From NCBI GenBank assembly GCA_963749875.1, contig CAVVOX010000007.1:183304-247303 (forward strand): a stretch of DNA of 64,000 bases, given 5' to 3'. Position numbers and translations under genes: made by a program. The notes beneath the pieces were generated by a model. That model did not search any database, had not been told where the DNA came from, and worked only from the letters and a program-made list of their open reading frames with translations. Below, piece after piece: positions 1-8,359 of the stretch (within the stretch, counting starts at the first letter, position 1; each line of letters opens with the position of its first letter). Source of the stretch: JAHQVI01 sp963749875 (GTDB lineage: Bacteria > Pseudomonadota > Alphaproteobacteria > Rhizobiales > Rhodomicrobiaceae).

Positions 1-147
1 AAACGCATGCCGCTAACCGGGCGGCCTCGATGCCGCACGATGCCCCCGCCCAAAAAGATTTTGCCACTCAATGCTTATGCATCGCTCTCCGGGAAGCGGC
101 AAGCCGAGCGGCAATTTATTGTGAATATTGTTGCGTAGGCGACACCG

Positions 148-564
148 TTAGCCCCGATCGTCAGCACCGACGCTGCATTGTTCAGCGATCCAGCTCAGAA
201 AATCGGCTCCGCCGCCAATGACGGGCAGTACGAGCCGCGCGGGAACGCTATAGGGATGCAGCCGCTTGATCTCGTCCAAGGCATCGGCAGACCGTGCCTT
301 TGTGGTCTTCACAATCATCGCCGCCTCGGTCCCTTCCTCGACATTGCCTTCCCACTCATAGATCGCGGTAATCGGCGGAAAGACGTTCACACAAGCGGCC
401 AGGTGCCGCTCAACGAGAACACGGCCCGCCTTTTTAGCTTCATCGGCGGAAGGAAAGGTGGTGTAAATCAAAACAGCCGCAGGATCATGCGTGCCCAGAT
501 CCGGCCGGTCGACGCGTACTTGCGCGTTCGGCCCAGGAGAAACGCCTTTGCTCTCACTCATCAT
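148..564 (-). CDS. cutA: CutA-type divalent cation tolerance protein
   Basis: Predicted 138-residue CutA1 family protein, a small trimeric cytoplasmic protein linked to tolerance of divalent metals such as copper; its exact function is unsettled. The family core runs from about residue 30: IYTTFPSADEAKKAGRVLVE, then HLAACVNVFPPITAIYEWEG, then a C-terminal part with MIVKTT and HPYSVPA. The N-terminus is about 27 residues longer than compact family members. Two adjacent ATG codons (564 and 561) are possible starts; a longer open frame upstream is not CutA-like. It is divergent from nadK, with only 11 bases between the start codons, so the two promoters must overlap the coding regions or each other. 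Confidence 0.9.
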   Translation of the reverse strand: MMSESKGVSPGPNAQVRVDRPDLGTHDPAAVLIYTTFPSADEAKKAGRVLVERHLAACVNVFPPITAIYEWEGNVEEGTEAAMIVKTTKARSADALDEIKRLHPYSVPARLVLPVIGGGADFLSWIAEQCSVGADDRG

Positions 565-575
565 TTGGTCGCTCC

Positions 576-1361
576 ATGGCGCTTGAGCTCGAAACCATAA
601 TCGAAAACATCCATTTCGTCGCCAGCAACACGCCGGAAGCGGGGGAGGCTTTGGATCGCCTCTCGGCTCGCTACGGTAATGTCGCGCCGGGAGATGCCGA
701 AGTGATCGTGGCACTGGGCGGCGACGGGCTCATGCTCCAGACGCTGCATCAATTCATGGGCACGCTCGTGCCGATCTACGGGATGAATCGCGGCTCGGTC
801 GGTTTCCTGATGAACGAATATCGCGAGGACCATCTGCGCGAGCGGCTGTCCCGCGCCAAGCTCAACATGATCTACCCCCTGCGCATGCGCGCAATGATGC
901 AGGGCGGCACCAGCAACAAGGCACTGGCGATCAATGAGGTGTCGCTGTTCCGGCTGACGCATCAGGCGGCACGGCTCAGAATCAGGGTCGACGGGCAGGT
1001 GAGGCTCGAAGAGCTGGTTTGCGACGGCGTTCTGGTCGCAACGCCGGCCGGCAGCACGGCGTATAATCTGTCGGTGCACGGTCCGATCCTGCCGATCAAC
1101 GCCTCGCTCCTGGCGCTGACGCCGATCAGCCCGTTCAGGCCGCGGCGATGGCGCGGTGCGCTGCTGCCCAGTACGGCGAATGTGACGATTGACGTGCTTG
1201 AGCCGGAAAAGCGCCCGATGGGCGCGGTTGCCGACCATACCGAATTCCGCCACGTGCTGAAGGTTGATATTGCCGAGGAGCGCGGCATCGGTCTGCACCT
1301 CCTGTTCGATCCCGGCCATGAGCTTGACGAGCGGATCCAGGCCGAGCAATTCCGTTATTGA
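576..1361 (+). CDS. nadK: NAD kinase
   Basis: ATP-NAD kinase makes NADP by phosphorylating NAD and is the only source of cellular NADP. The 261-residue length fits alphaproteobacterial members. The GGDG nucleotide-binding motif is seen near residues 48-52 (VALGGDGLML), the conserved NEVSLFR segment near residue 114, and the TPAGSTAYNLS motif near residue 156. The first in-frame ATG is the start, 11 bases from the divergent cutA start. Its stop codon overlaps the ATG of the next gene (TGATG), suggesting co-transcription with the MaoC and CoA-lyase genes. Confidence 0.95.
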   Translation: MALELETIIENIHFVASNTPEAGEALDRLSARYGNVAPGDAEVIVALGGDGLMLQTLHQFMGTLVPIYGMNRGSVGFLMNEYREDHLRERLSRAKLNMIYPLRMRAMMQGGTSNKALAINEVSLFRLTHQAARLRIRVDGQVRLEELVCDGVLVATPAGSTAYNLSVHGPILPINASLLALTPISPFRPRRWRGALLPSTANVTIDVLEPEKRPMGAVADHTEFRHVLKVDIAEERGIGLHLLFDPGHELDERIQAEQFRY

Positions 1362-1831
1362 TGGGGCGATCGATGCAAGGTCTTTATTTCGAGCAATTCG
1401 AGGAGGGGATGGTTGTCGATCATCCGATCCGGCGCACGGTGACGGAAATGGACAATACGCTGTTCTCCTGCCTCACCCACAACCCGCAGCCGCTTCACAT
1501 CGACCGGCATTTTTGCCAGACCGAGACCGAATTCGGCCAGCCGCTGATGAACAGCCTGTTCACGCTCGGCCTGATGATCGGGATCTCGGTCAACGATACG
1601 ACGCTCGGGACGACGATCGCCAATCTCGGCATGACGGAAGTGAAGTTCCCCCATCCGCTATTTCACGGCGATACCGTGCATGTGCGCACCACCGTGCTCG
1701 GCAAGCGCGAAAGCCGTTCCCGGCCCGAGGCGGGGATCGTCGAATTCCGCCACGAGGCCTTCAATCAGGACGAAAAGCTGGTCGCGCTCTGCACGCGGCA
1801 AGCTTTCATGCGCAAACGGCCCGCCTCGTAA
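1361..1831 (+). CDS. MaoC-like hot-dog dehydratase
   Basis: A 156-residue single hot-dog protein of the MaoC hydratase group, which adds water across the double bond of enoyl-CoA esters. Supporting segments are DNTLFSCLTHNPQPLHID, carrying the hydratase-type Asp and His, and FPHPLFHGDTVHVRTTVLGK. It overlaps nadK at the start (TGATG) and the CoA-ester lyase at the end (TAATG). An internal ATG at 1373 is an equally plausible start. Pairing with a citE/mcl-type lyase suggests that the hydratase and lyase act in sequence on a branched or C5 dicarboxyl-CoA intermediate. It is half the length of classic mesaconyl-CoA hydratase, so the substrate is uncertain. Confidence 0.85.
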   Translation: MGRSMQGLYFEQFEEGMVVDHPIRRTVTEMDNTLFSCLTHNPQPLHIDRHFCQTETEFGQPLMNSLFTLGLMIGISVNDTTLGTTIANLGMTEVKFPHPLFHGDTVHVRTTVLGKRESRSRPEAGIVEFRHEAFNQDEKLVALCTRQAFMRKRPAS

Positions 1832-2730
1832 TGACGGAGCAATCCGCAAATCCCGAGCTGCAGCCGCGCTCCTTTCTCTTTGTGCCCGCAAACGATCAGC
1901 GAAAACTGGCGAAAGCGCGCGGAAATGGCGCGGATGCGCTGATTATCGATCTGGAAGACTCCGTTGCCGCGGATGCCAAGGCCCCGGCACGGGAAATGGC
2001 CGGGCAATTTCTCGGGGCGCATATATGGAACAAGCGGCGTCCGCGGCTCTATGTGCGTATCAATGATCTGGGGACCGGCCTGGTAAAGGACGATCTGAAT
2101 GCCGTCCTGTCGGAGCGCCCCGACGGCATCATGCTGCCGAAAGCCAATTCCGGCGCCGATATCGTCACGCTGGCCGGGATGATCGAGGAGATCGGCGGCG
2201 AGGCGGCGCGGGACACCGGCATCGTCGCGATCGCGACGGAAACGCCGGCCGCCGTTCTGCAATTACAGAGCTTCGTCGGCTCGCACCCGCGTCTGAAAGG
2301 GCTGACATGGGGCTCGGAGGATCTCGGCACCGCGCTCGGTGTCGAAACGACGCGCGAGGCTTCCGGTCAGTTGACGGCCCCGTTCCAGCTTGCCCGAAGC
2401 CTCTGCCTGATCGCCGCTCATGCCGCCGGGGTGCAGCCGATCGACAGCATCTATGCCGATTTCCGCGATGAAGCGGGGCTAGCGCGCGAGTCCGCCGAAG
2501 CCGCGCGCGATGGCTTCACCGGCAAAATGGCCATTCACCCCGCGCAGATCTCGGTCATCAACGCGGCTTTTACGCCCGGCGCGGAAGCGATCGCGCAGGC
2601 GAAGAAGATCGTCGAGGCCTTCGCGGCCAACCCGGAGGCCGGCACGATCGGTCTCGACGGCAAGATGATCGACCGGCCGCATCTCCTCCGCGCAGAGCGC
2701 TTGCTCGCCCGCGCCCGCGCCTTTACTTAA
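1831..2730 (+). CDS. HpcH/HpaI-CitE family CoA-ester lyase
   Basis: Predicted 299-residue TIM-barrel lyase of the CitE/malyl-CoA lyase family, which cleaves or forms beta-hydroxyacyl-CoA esters. Visible family features are RSFLFVPANDQRKLAKA at the N-terminus, the metal site Glu/Asp in IIDLEDSVA, the arginine of LYVRIND, IMLPKA, AIATETPAAVL and the C-terminal GFTGKMAIHPAQI segment. The ATG overlaps the stop of the MaoC gene, so the reading frame used further upstream is not its start. Malyl-CoA, citramalyl-CoA and methylmalyl-CoA are all possible substrates; sequence alone does not decide. The stop overlaps the convergent nitroreductase stop by four bases. Confidence 0.88.
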   Translation: MTEQSANPELQPRSFLFVPANDQRKLAKARGNGADALIIDLEDSVAADAKAPAREMAGQFLGAHIWNKRRPRLYVRINDLGTGLVKDDLNAVLSERPDGIMLPKANSGADIVTLAGMIEEIGGEAARDTGIVAIATETPAAVLQLQSFVGSHPRLKGLTWGSEDLGTALGVETTREASGQLTAPFQLARSLCLIAAHAAGVQPIDSIYADFRDEAGLARESAEAARDGFTGKMAIHPAQISVINAAFTPGAEAIAQAKKIVEAFAANPEAGTIGLDGKMIDRPHLLRAERLLARARAFT

Positions 2731-3344
2731 GCCTTCTGCGCGTCCGGAAAGCTGGTGATCGCGGCGGGGTCGGGGCGGTCGCGGTCGGCGGGATGCTCGC
2801 TCGGCGTGCCGATATAGACAAATCCGGCAAAGCGTTCCTGGGGCTCCAGCCCGAAGGCGGCCTTGACCTCTTCGTCGAAGCCGTACCATTCGGTGATCCA
2901 TTGCGCGCCGAAGCCCATCGCCTTTGCCGCGTGCAAGAGATTGAGACAGACGGCGCCCGCCGAAAGCACCTGTTCCCATTCCGGGCAAGCCGGGTGCGGC
3001 CTCGGCGAGGAGATGACGGCGACGACCACGGGACTGCGTGTGAAGCGCGTGCGCTCGGTTTCCAGCTTGATCGCGGAGGCCACCGGCTCCTTCGCGGCCC
3101 AGATTTCGGCCAGCCTCTCGCCGAAAGCCGCCCTGGCAGGCCCTTTCAGGATGATGAAACGCCACGGCGCGAGCTTTTTGTGATCGGGAACGCGCGCGCC
3201 AATCGTCAGAATGGCCTTGAGCCCCTCTTCATCCGGGCCCGGCTCACCAAGCGCATTCGCCGAAACCGACCGGCGCGTGCGCAGATGGTGCAGAACCGCC
3301 TCGTCCGGCTCGGCCCCGCCTTCTTCGTCATTTGTTGTCGACAT
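2727..3344 (-). CDS. Nitroreductase family protein (YdjA-like)
   Basis: About 205 residues, FMN-dependent nitroreductase fold. The N-terminal RTRRSVSANALGEPGP and GARVPDHKKLAPWRFIILKG segments match the YdjA subgroup, where RRS binds FMN phosphate; the later KAMGFGAQWITEW and GFVYIGTPSE segments are also family-like. Physiological substrate unknown. The start is taken at the ATG at 3344; an ATG at 3362 in the same frame would add six residues, and no clear ribosome site separates them. It converges with the CoA-ester lyase, the two stop codons overlapping. Confidence 0.85.
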   Translation of the reverse strand: MSTTNDEEGGAEPDEAVLHHLRTRRSVSANALGEPGPDEEGLKAILTIGARVPDHKKLAPWRFIILKGPARAAFGERLAEIWAAKEPVASAIKLETERTRFTRSPVVVAVISSPRPHPACPEWEQVLSAGAVCLNLLHAAKAMGFGAQWITEWYGFDEEVKAAFGLEPQERFAGFVYIGTPSEHPADRDRPDPAAITSFPDAQKA

Positions 3345-3478
3345 CGTCACAGCAACCGTCATAATTCGGCAATTTCGGTCTTATATCGAGTATTTTGGAT
3401 AGCTCATCACGCAGCACTGGACAAGAAACAGAAAGCTGTGAAAGGTGGGCACGGACGTTTGAACCCCCGATACTGCTC

Positions 3479-4972
3479 ATGCTCTGCCTTCGGATCGCGC
3501 GCATTTTCGCTATCGCTCTTCCCGTTGCTCTACCAAGCATTCTTGGTGCAGGGGGTGCGGCGCCGGCATCCCATTTGGCAAGACAACAATGCTGCGCCCA
3601 GAGCCGGTTTGACGCCGGTCAGCGGCTTCAGCCGGCGGCCGTAAAAAAATGGAATAGGCCGGCTACGCGCCATTCCCCGCCCCTGCCGGAGACGAATCCG
3701 CGCCGGGGTGCCAATGTGCGTCTGAGCGCCGTGCTGGCGACCGGCTCCCGAACGCTGACGGAGGGCCTGCTTTGGCGGGTCATGAAGATCGAGGAACCGA
3801 ACCAGGCGGACGGCAAGCTCGTCTGGAGCGGCGGCGGCGCCGAACCGGAATTGTCGCTGAAACCCGGCCGGTATTATGCGGAGGCCACATTCGGACTGGC
3901 CCGGGACGGGCTTGAATTCGAACTCCCAGAGAATGAAAAGGTCACGCAGATCGTCTCGCTCAATGCCGGAACGCTCCATGTGCACGGTGCCGCCGTTGCG
4001 GGGGGCCCGCCATTGGAAAACGTGTTCTTTTCGCTGCGCAAGCAGGACCCCCAGGCGGAACAGCCGGAGGATATCGGCCGGTCGAGCCTCCCCGACGCCG
4101 TCTTCCATGTGCCCGCCGGACAATATCAGCTCCTGGCGCGCTACGGCCTTGCCAAAGTGGACATGCCGGTCACGCTCTCGCCGGGTGAGGAAAAGCGTAT
4201 CGAAGCGGTCATGGATACGGGCGAGCTTACGCTGTCGGCCCACGCCAAAGCGGACGGTCCGCTGATGAGTGGCGCGACCTTCTTCATCTATGAGAATGGC
4301 GAAGCCGGCCGGCATCGCGAAATCGTCCGTTCCAAACTTGGCGAGCCGAAATTCAGTCTTCCGGCGGGACATTATCGGGTTGCAGCCGTGCTGGGCCTTG
4401 CCCAGGTGGAAAAGGACGTCACGATCAAAGCCGGCGAGCAAAAGCAGCGGCAGCTGGTGCTCAATGCCGGAGGCGTTCGCCTGAAGTCGTCGCTTGCCGG
4501 AAATGGAACGCTGCTCGATCGCCCTTTGCTTTACCGTGTCTTCAGCCTGACCGACGACGATGGCAAGCCGGCGAACAAGGAAATTCTGACCTCCACGATT
4601 TCCTCGCCGACAATTTTTCTCCCCAAAGGGCGTTATCGAATTGAGAGCCAGTATGGCTGGCACAATGCGCGCCAGACGCAGGAGGTCGAGGTTACGGCGG
4701 GCGATGTCATCAATGTCGCGTTCGAGCATAAGGCGAGCGACGTAAAACTGCGCCTCGTGCCGAAGCCGGGCGGCAAGCCGATCGACCGTGTCAAATGGAC
4801 GCTGAAATATAATGGCGGCGGGACGGTGCTGATCGCCCAGGACGCAGCGCCAAGCCTCGTTCTGCAAGCCGGCCATTATCAGGTCATGGCACAGCATGAG
4901 GCCAAGACCTATACGCAAACCTTCGAAGCGGTTTCCAACCGGGAGCAGACGATCGAAGTCGTCGCACAATAG
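3479..4972 (+). CDS. Exported beta-repeat protein (five repeats), partner of the VWA protein
   Basis: A 497-residue protein not assigned to a named family. Starting at the ATG at 3479 gives a signal peptide (arginine-rich start, then FAIALPVALPSILGAGGA). After a low-complexity proline-rich segment come about five tandem repeats of 80-90 residues, each ending in a pattern like LPAGxYRVxxxYGLAxxxxxVTxxxGExxxxxxxLNAG. Such short beta-sandwich repeats resemble carboxypeptidase-regulatory or PEGA-like domains. The same repeat occurs three times in the VWA gene that starts five bases downstream, so the two genes share an origin and probably work together at the envelope. Function unknown. An upstream in-frame TTG at 3395 is an unlikely start. 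Confidence 0.8.
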   Translation: MLCLRIARIFAIALPVALPSILGAGGAAPASHLARQQCCAQSRFDAGQRLQPAAVKKWNRPATRHSPPLPETNPRRGANVRLSAVLATGSRTLTEGLLWRVMKIEEPNQADGKLVWSGGGAEPELSLKPGRYYAEATFGLARDGLEFELPENEKVTQIVSLNAGTLHVHGAAVAGGPPLENVFFSLRKQDPQAEQPEDIGRSSLPDAVFHVPAGQYQLLARYGLAKVDMPVTLSPGEEKRIEAVMDTGELTLSAHAKADGPLMSGATFFIYENGEAGRHREIVRSKLGEPKFSLPAGHYRVAAVLGLAQVEKDVTIKAGEQKQRQLVLNAGGVRLKSSLAGNGTLLDRPLLYRVFSLTDDDGKPANKEILTSTISSPTIFLPKGRYRIESQYGWHNARQTQEVEVTAGDVINVAFEHKASDVKLRLVPKPGGKPIDRVKWTLKYNGGGTVLIAQDAAPSLVLQAGHYQVMAQHEAKTYTQTFEAVSNREQTIEVVAQ

Positions 4973-4977
4973 CACCT

Positions 4978-6510
4978 ATGATCGACCTCATGACGAAACG
5001 GCCGCGGGATATCCTCGGCGCGGGCCTTTTCACGCTAGCTGCATTCCTGAGCCTTGCGGGGCTCACCCCCGCGCCCGCCGCGGCTCAGAACGAGGCCGTC
5101 CTCATTCTCGATCACTCTGGCAGCATGTGGGCGCGCATAGGCGGCACGCCGAAGATCTCGGTGGTGCGCAATGCCGTCGGCGCCCTGCTGAACGAGAAGG
5201 CCGGGAAGCTCGACCTCGGGATTCTCGCCTATGGCACGCAGAAATCGAAGAGCTGCGAATTGTTCGAAACTCTGAAAGATGTCGGAGCGATCGACCCGTC
5301 CGCCGACGCAAAAACCGTCGATGCCGCCAATCCGAACGGCTCCGCCCCGGTCGCGGCGTCGCTGGCGGAGGCCGGCAAGCTCTTCAAGACCAAAAGCGGC
5401 GCGCGCTCCATCATCCTGCTCACCGACAGCACGGATGACTGCAAAGCCGATCCCTGCGCCGCCGCGGAAACGCTGAAGGCTCAGTCTCCGCAAACGGTCG
5501 TGCACGTGATCGCATTTCACGAAAAGAGCACCGAAGAGCTCCAGGAGCTGGCCTGCATTTCCGAAAAGACGAACGGCGTCTTTCAAACGGCCAAAAATGC
5601 CGGCGAGCTGAATGACTCGCTCCGCAAGGCCTTCGCGCTTGCCGAACGCGGGATGACGGAAAATGAAGAGGGCCGCCAGCTCCCGATCCTGGCGCCGCCG
5701 CAGGCAGGCCCTGGCACGCCCGGCGAGAGCGGCTTTGCTTCCGATGAGCCGGGAACGCTGATCCTGTCGGCGATGCTCGCGAATGACACGCCGCCGCTCA
5801 ACAGCGGAGTGATCTGGCGGATCTATGACGGCCGGGCGCAGGAGGACGGCAGCTATCAGCTGCTGCACCGGTTACGGCAAGCCCGGACCACCGTGACGCT
5901 CGCGCCGGGTGACTATCTTATTAACGCAGCCTACGGACACGCCAATCTGACAAAACGCGTGACGGTGTGGCCAGGCAAGCGCAAGGAGAATGTCTTCAAT
6001 CTCAATGCCGGCGGCCTGCGCCTCTACGCCACGCTGGCCAAGCAGCCGCTGCTCTCGGAGCAGTCCTTGACCTTCGATGTCTTTTCCGAAGAGTTGGATC
6101 AGTTCGGCAACCGGCGGAAAGTCGTCGCGGGGGCGAAGTCCGGCGTCGTCCTGCGCCTCAATAGCGGCAATTACCGGGTCGAGAGCACTTACGGCGACGC
6201 CAATGCCGTCATGCAGGTCGATGTGACCGTCGAACCCGGCAAGATGACGGAGGCGACGATCGACCATCAGGCGGGAAAGGTGACCTTCAGGCTGGTGGAG
6301 AAGGCGGGCGGCGAAGCGCTTGCCGACACGATCTGGCACATCTATGCCGAAGACGGGCAGCTTGTGAAGAAAAGCGGCGGGGCTTTTCCCTCGCATGTGC
6401 TCGCGGCGGGCCGGTACGACGTCAGGGTCGAGCATGGCGGACGCCAGTTTGCCGCGAAATTCTCCGTCGCGCCGGGGGACAAGAAGCAGGTCGAACTGGT
6501 CATGCCCTGA
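4978..6510 (+). CDS. Exported VWA-domain protein with three beta repeats
   Basis: A 510-residue protein with an N-terminal signal peptide (hydrophobic stretch ending TPAPAAAQ). Its von Willebrand factor A domain spans about residues 38-215 with an intact MIDAS motif DHSGSMW, a downstream NGSAPVAASL threonine-site region and ILLTDSTDDC. About 40 linker residues follow, then three copies of the beta-rich repeat that makes up the upstream neighbour (LILSAML..., LRLYATLAK..., VTFRLVEKAGG...). Metal-dependent binding of a ligand or partner outside the cytoplasm is inferred from the MIDAS. The gene follows its partner after five bases. An alternative ATG lies at 4990. Specific function unknown. Confidence 0.85.
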   Translation: MIDLMTKRPRDILGAGLFTLAAFLSLAGLTPAPAAAQNEAVLILDHSGSMWARIGGTPKISVVRNAVGALLNEKAGKLDLGILAYGTQKSKSCELFETLKDVGAIDPSADAKTVDAANPNGSAPVAASLAEAGKLFKTKSGARSIILLTDSTDDCKADPCAAAETLKAQSPQTVVHVIAFHEKSTEELQELACISEKTNGVFQTAKNAGELNDSLRKAFALAERGMTENEEGRQLPILAPPQAGPGTPGESGFASDEPGTLILSAMLANDTPPLNSGVIWRIYDGRAQEDGSYQLLHRLRQARTTVTLAPGDYLINAAYGHANLTKRVTVWPGKRKENVFNLNAGGLRLYATLAKQPLLSEQSLTFDVFSEELDQFGNRRKVVAGAKSGVVLRLNSGNYRVESTYGDANAVMQVDVTVEPGKMTEATIDHQAGKVTFRLVEKAGGEALADTIWHIYAEDGQLVKKSGGAFPSHVLAAGRYDVRVEHGGRQFAAKFSVAPGDKKQVELVMP

Positions 6511-6604
6511 CCGCTGCGGTCACGGGATCGTCCTCCCCGGCCGCTCGTGCTCGGCGACAAAGGCAAGGTCATTTTGGCCGAGTTGATCAGGCTTGCGCTG
6601 GCCG

Positions 6605-6782
6605 CTCCCTCTCCTTGGGGAGAGAGTGGGGGTGAGGGGTGACACCCGATCGATTCACAATCCCCTCACCCGGAATGCTGACGCATCCCGACGTCTCCCA
6701 CTCGCGAACCTTTACGGTGAGCGACGCTTGTCTGGTCGCGATCAGCAAGACATCGCGACAAGCGCTCACCTTGGGAGAGGGA
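6605..6782. repeat. Intergenic palindromic mosaic (CCCTCACCC / GGGTGAGGG type)
   Basis: This fills most of the 321-base gap between two convergent genes and holds no credible gene. It begins with a small hairpin (CCCTCTCCTTGGGGAGAGA), continues with GGGGGTGAGGGG and, inverted 20 bases on, CCCCTCACCCGGAATGC, and ends with CTCACCTTGGGAGAGGGAG. This is the layout of the widespread alphaproteobacterial CCCTCACCC...CTCTCCC elements. A second palindrome is nested inside: GGTGAGCG..CGCTTGTC at 6716-6732 pairs with GACAAGCGCTCACC at 6757-6770, suggesting one element landed in another. Confidence 0.7.
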
Positions 6783-6831
6783 GTTTTGCGCATTCCACAG
6801 ACCGAGCCGTTTCTACTAAATTGACCTTGCT

Positions 6832-8160
6832 TCAAAACCTCGCCCCCTGACGCTTCGCCTCCGCAATCATCTCCGCGTCCATTTGCGTGCCCGTGAGAAC
6901 GGCGCCTTCGAAAAGCGCGTCATACAGAGTCGCCGTCTGCAGATTGGTTTCGGCCAGGTTGGCGTTGCGCAGATCCGCGCCACGCAGATTGACCGCAGTC
7001 ACTAGGGGTCCGATCGAAGTGTCCGGCACAAACCGTGCCCGAAAGAGATCGGCGCCGAAAAAAACCGCCTGCTCGGCCTTCACCGCGATCAGATTCGTCT
7101 GGCGCAGGCTGGCCCCCGTCAGGACCGCGCCGGTCAGATCCGCCTGATGCAGGTCCGACCGGTCGAACGTGCCATAGCGCAGATCCCGCAGCCTTAGATT
7201 CACGCTGGTATCGCCGACGCCCACCGCGCTGTCCTGGATCAGGTCCGCATCGGTCACGACCAGATTGCGCCCGAACGGGCTTGCGGGCCGTCCCGACAGC
7301 ATATCGACGCCGCCATCGAACAGAAGCGCGGTCAGCACGAAGGCCCGCCTCGGAGCCCCCGCCTGCTCGCGATTGGTTGGGACGTCGACCGGCCAGAACG
7401 CCGTCATGGCGCGGTCCATCCTTTCCTCCGGGATCGTCGCAATGCTGAGTGAGAAGAACAGCGCGCCGGCGCTGAGAACGAGGCTGATCAGGAAGCTGAA
7501 CGGCCGCTGGATAATCGTGCGTCCGAACCCCGCGACGAAGCTGAGCGTGGGGTAACGCATGAACACCGCGAAGATCGTCAGAATGATGATGTCGGCGATC
7601 AGATAGGCCCGATGCGCCCAGGTCACCTGCAAATCATGATAGGGCAGGAAGGTGATCTGAAAACCGAGCAGCAGAACAACGGGCAGGATACCCAGGCTAA
7701 GCCAGTTCAGAAGCGATAGGAAAAAGGCGAAGAAGGCGCTGCGCTGGCCGCCCGCTATCAGCTGGGTGAATGAATAGGCGTGCAGATGGAAACGGATCCT
7801 GTGGTGGCGAAAGAGATTCTTTCCCTCAAAACTCGATATGCGGTCATGCAGTTCGCGGACCTGCCGCGCCAGCATGACATGCTGAAGCAATACCCCCATA
7901 TGAATGAGCACGAAGAGGACCGGCCCGAACAGGAAGAAGCCCTTGAGATCGATCTGCACTTGCAGGAGCGGCAGCGGTACGGGGGTGTCGAGAAGGAGGT
8001 CGCGATGGCGAAGTCCGGCGAGTGCGATGAAGAAATAGGCCTGGATCGCCAGAAAGACGAGCCAGCCATTGCGCGTCGAGGCGCTCGTCCGATTGACGTC
8101 ATCCGCCAGCTCTTTGAAGCTTGCCTCAATCCGGTCGACGGTCGGATCGGAATAGGTCAT
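6832..8160 (-). CDS. Membrane protein with C-terminal pentapeptide repeats
   Basis: A 442-residue protein. The N-terminal half has about five hydrophobic segments (WLVFLAIQAYFFIALAGL, FFLFGPVLFVLIHMGVLL, FFLSLLNWLSLGILPVVLLL, AYLIADIIILTIFAVFM, FSFLISLVLSAGALFFSL). After a soluble linker, about residues 325-430 carry pentapeptide repeats of the A(D/N)LxX type (DLHQADLTGAVLTGASLRQT, NLRGADLRNANLAETNLQTA), which form a right-handed beta helix. Membrane-anchored pentapeptide proteins are common in proteobacteria but have no agreed role. The 199-base gap to divergent uvrA is the likely promoter region for both; no LexA-type box was recognised there. Confidence 0.85.
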   Translation of the reverse strand: MTYSDPTVDRIEASFKELADDVNRTSASTRNGWLVFLAIQAYFFIALAGLRHRDLLLDTPVPLPLLQVQIDLKGFFLFGPVLFVLIHMGVLLQHVMLARQVRELHDRISSFEGKNLFRHHRIRFHLHAYSFTQLIAGGQRSAFFAFFLSLLNWLSLGILPVVLLLGFQITFLPYHDLQVTWAHRAYLIADIIILTIFAVFMRYPTLSFVAGFGRTIIQRPFSFLISLVLSAGALFFSLSIATIPEERMDRAMTAFWPVDVPTNREQAGAPRRAFVLTALLFDGGVDMLSGRPASPFGRNLVVTDADLIQDSAVGVGDTSVNLRLRDLRYGTFDRSDLHQADLTGAVLTGASLRQTNLIAVKAEQAVFFGADLFRARFVPDTSIGPLVTAVNLRGADLRNANLAETNLQTATLYDALFEGAVLTGTQMDAEMIAEAKRQGARF

Positions 8161-8359
8161 ACATCCCCCTCATCAGTAAGCCTTTGTTTTTCCAATATAT
8201 GGGCCGTTCAGCGGCGAAATATACCAAACCTGGAAGGTGACGAAATAGCACCTAAATTCAGCGGTCAAACGACGAATTTGTGGTGGGAAGAGACAAATCG
8301 TCCCGTGCCTTTTCACAATCGCCTGCTAATGTGACAGCCGTTTCAGCGTTGGGCGCTCG

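Noticed and set aside
1264..1830. N-terminal extension of the CoA-ester lyase frame
   Set aside because: Overlaps nadK and the MaoC gene in another frame; the lyase fold starts at the ATG at 1831.
3530..4975. 481-residue minus-strand open frame
   Set aside because: Antisense to the beta-repeat gene, rich in Arg/His/Gly as expected for a shadow frame.
8161..8359. LexA box before uvrA
   Set aside because: No GTTC-N7-GTTC or GAAC-N7-GAAC pair found.
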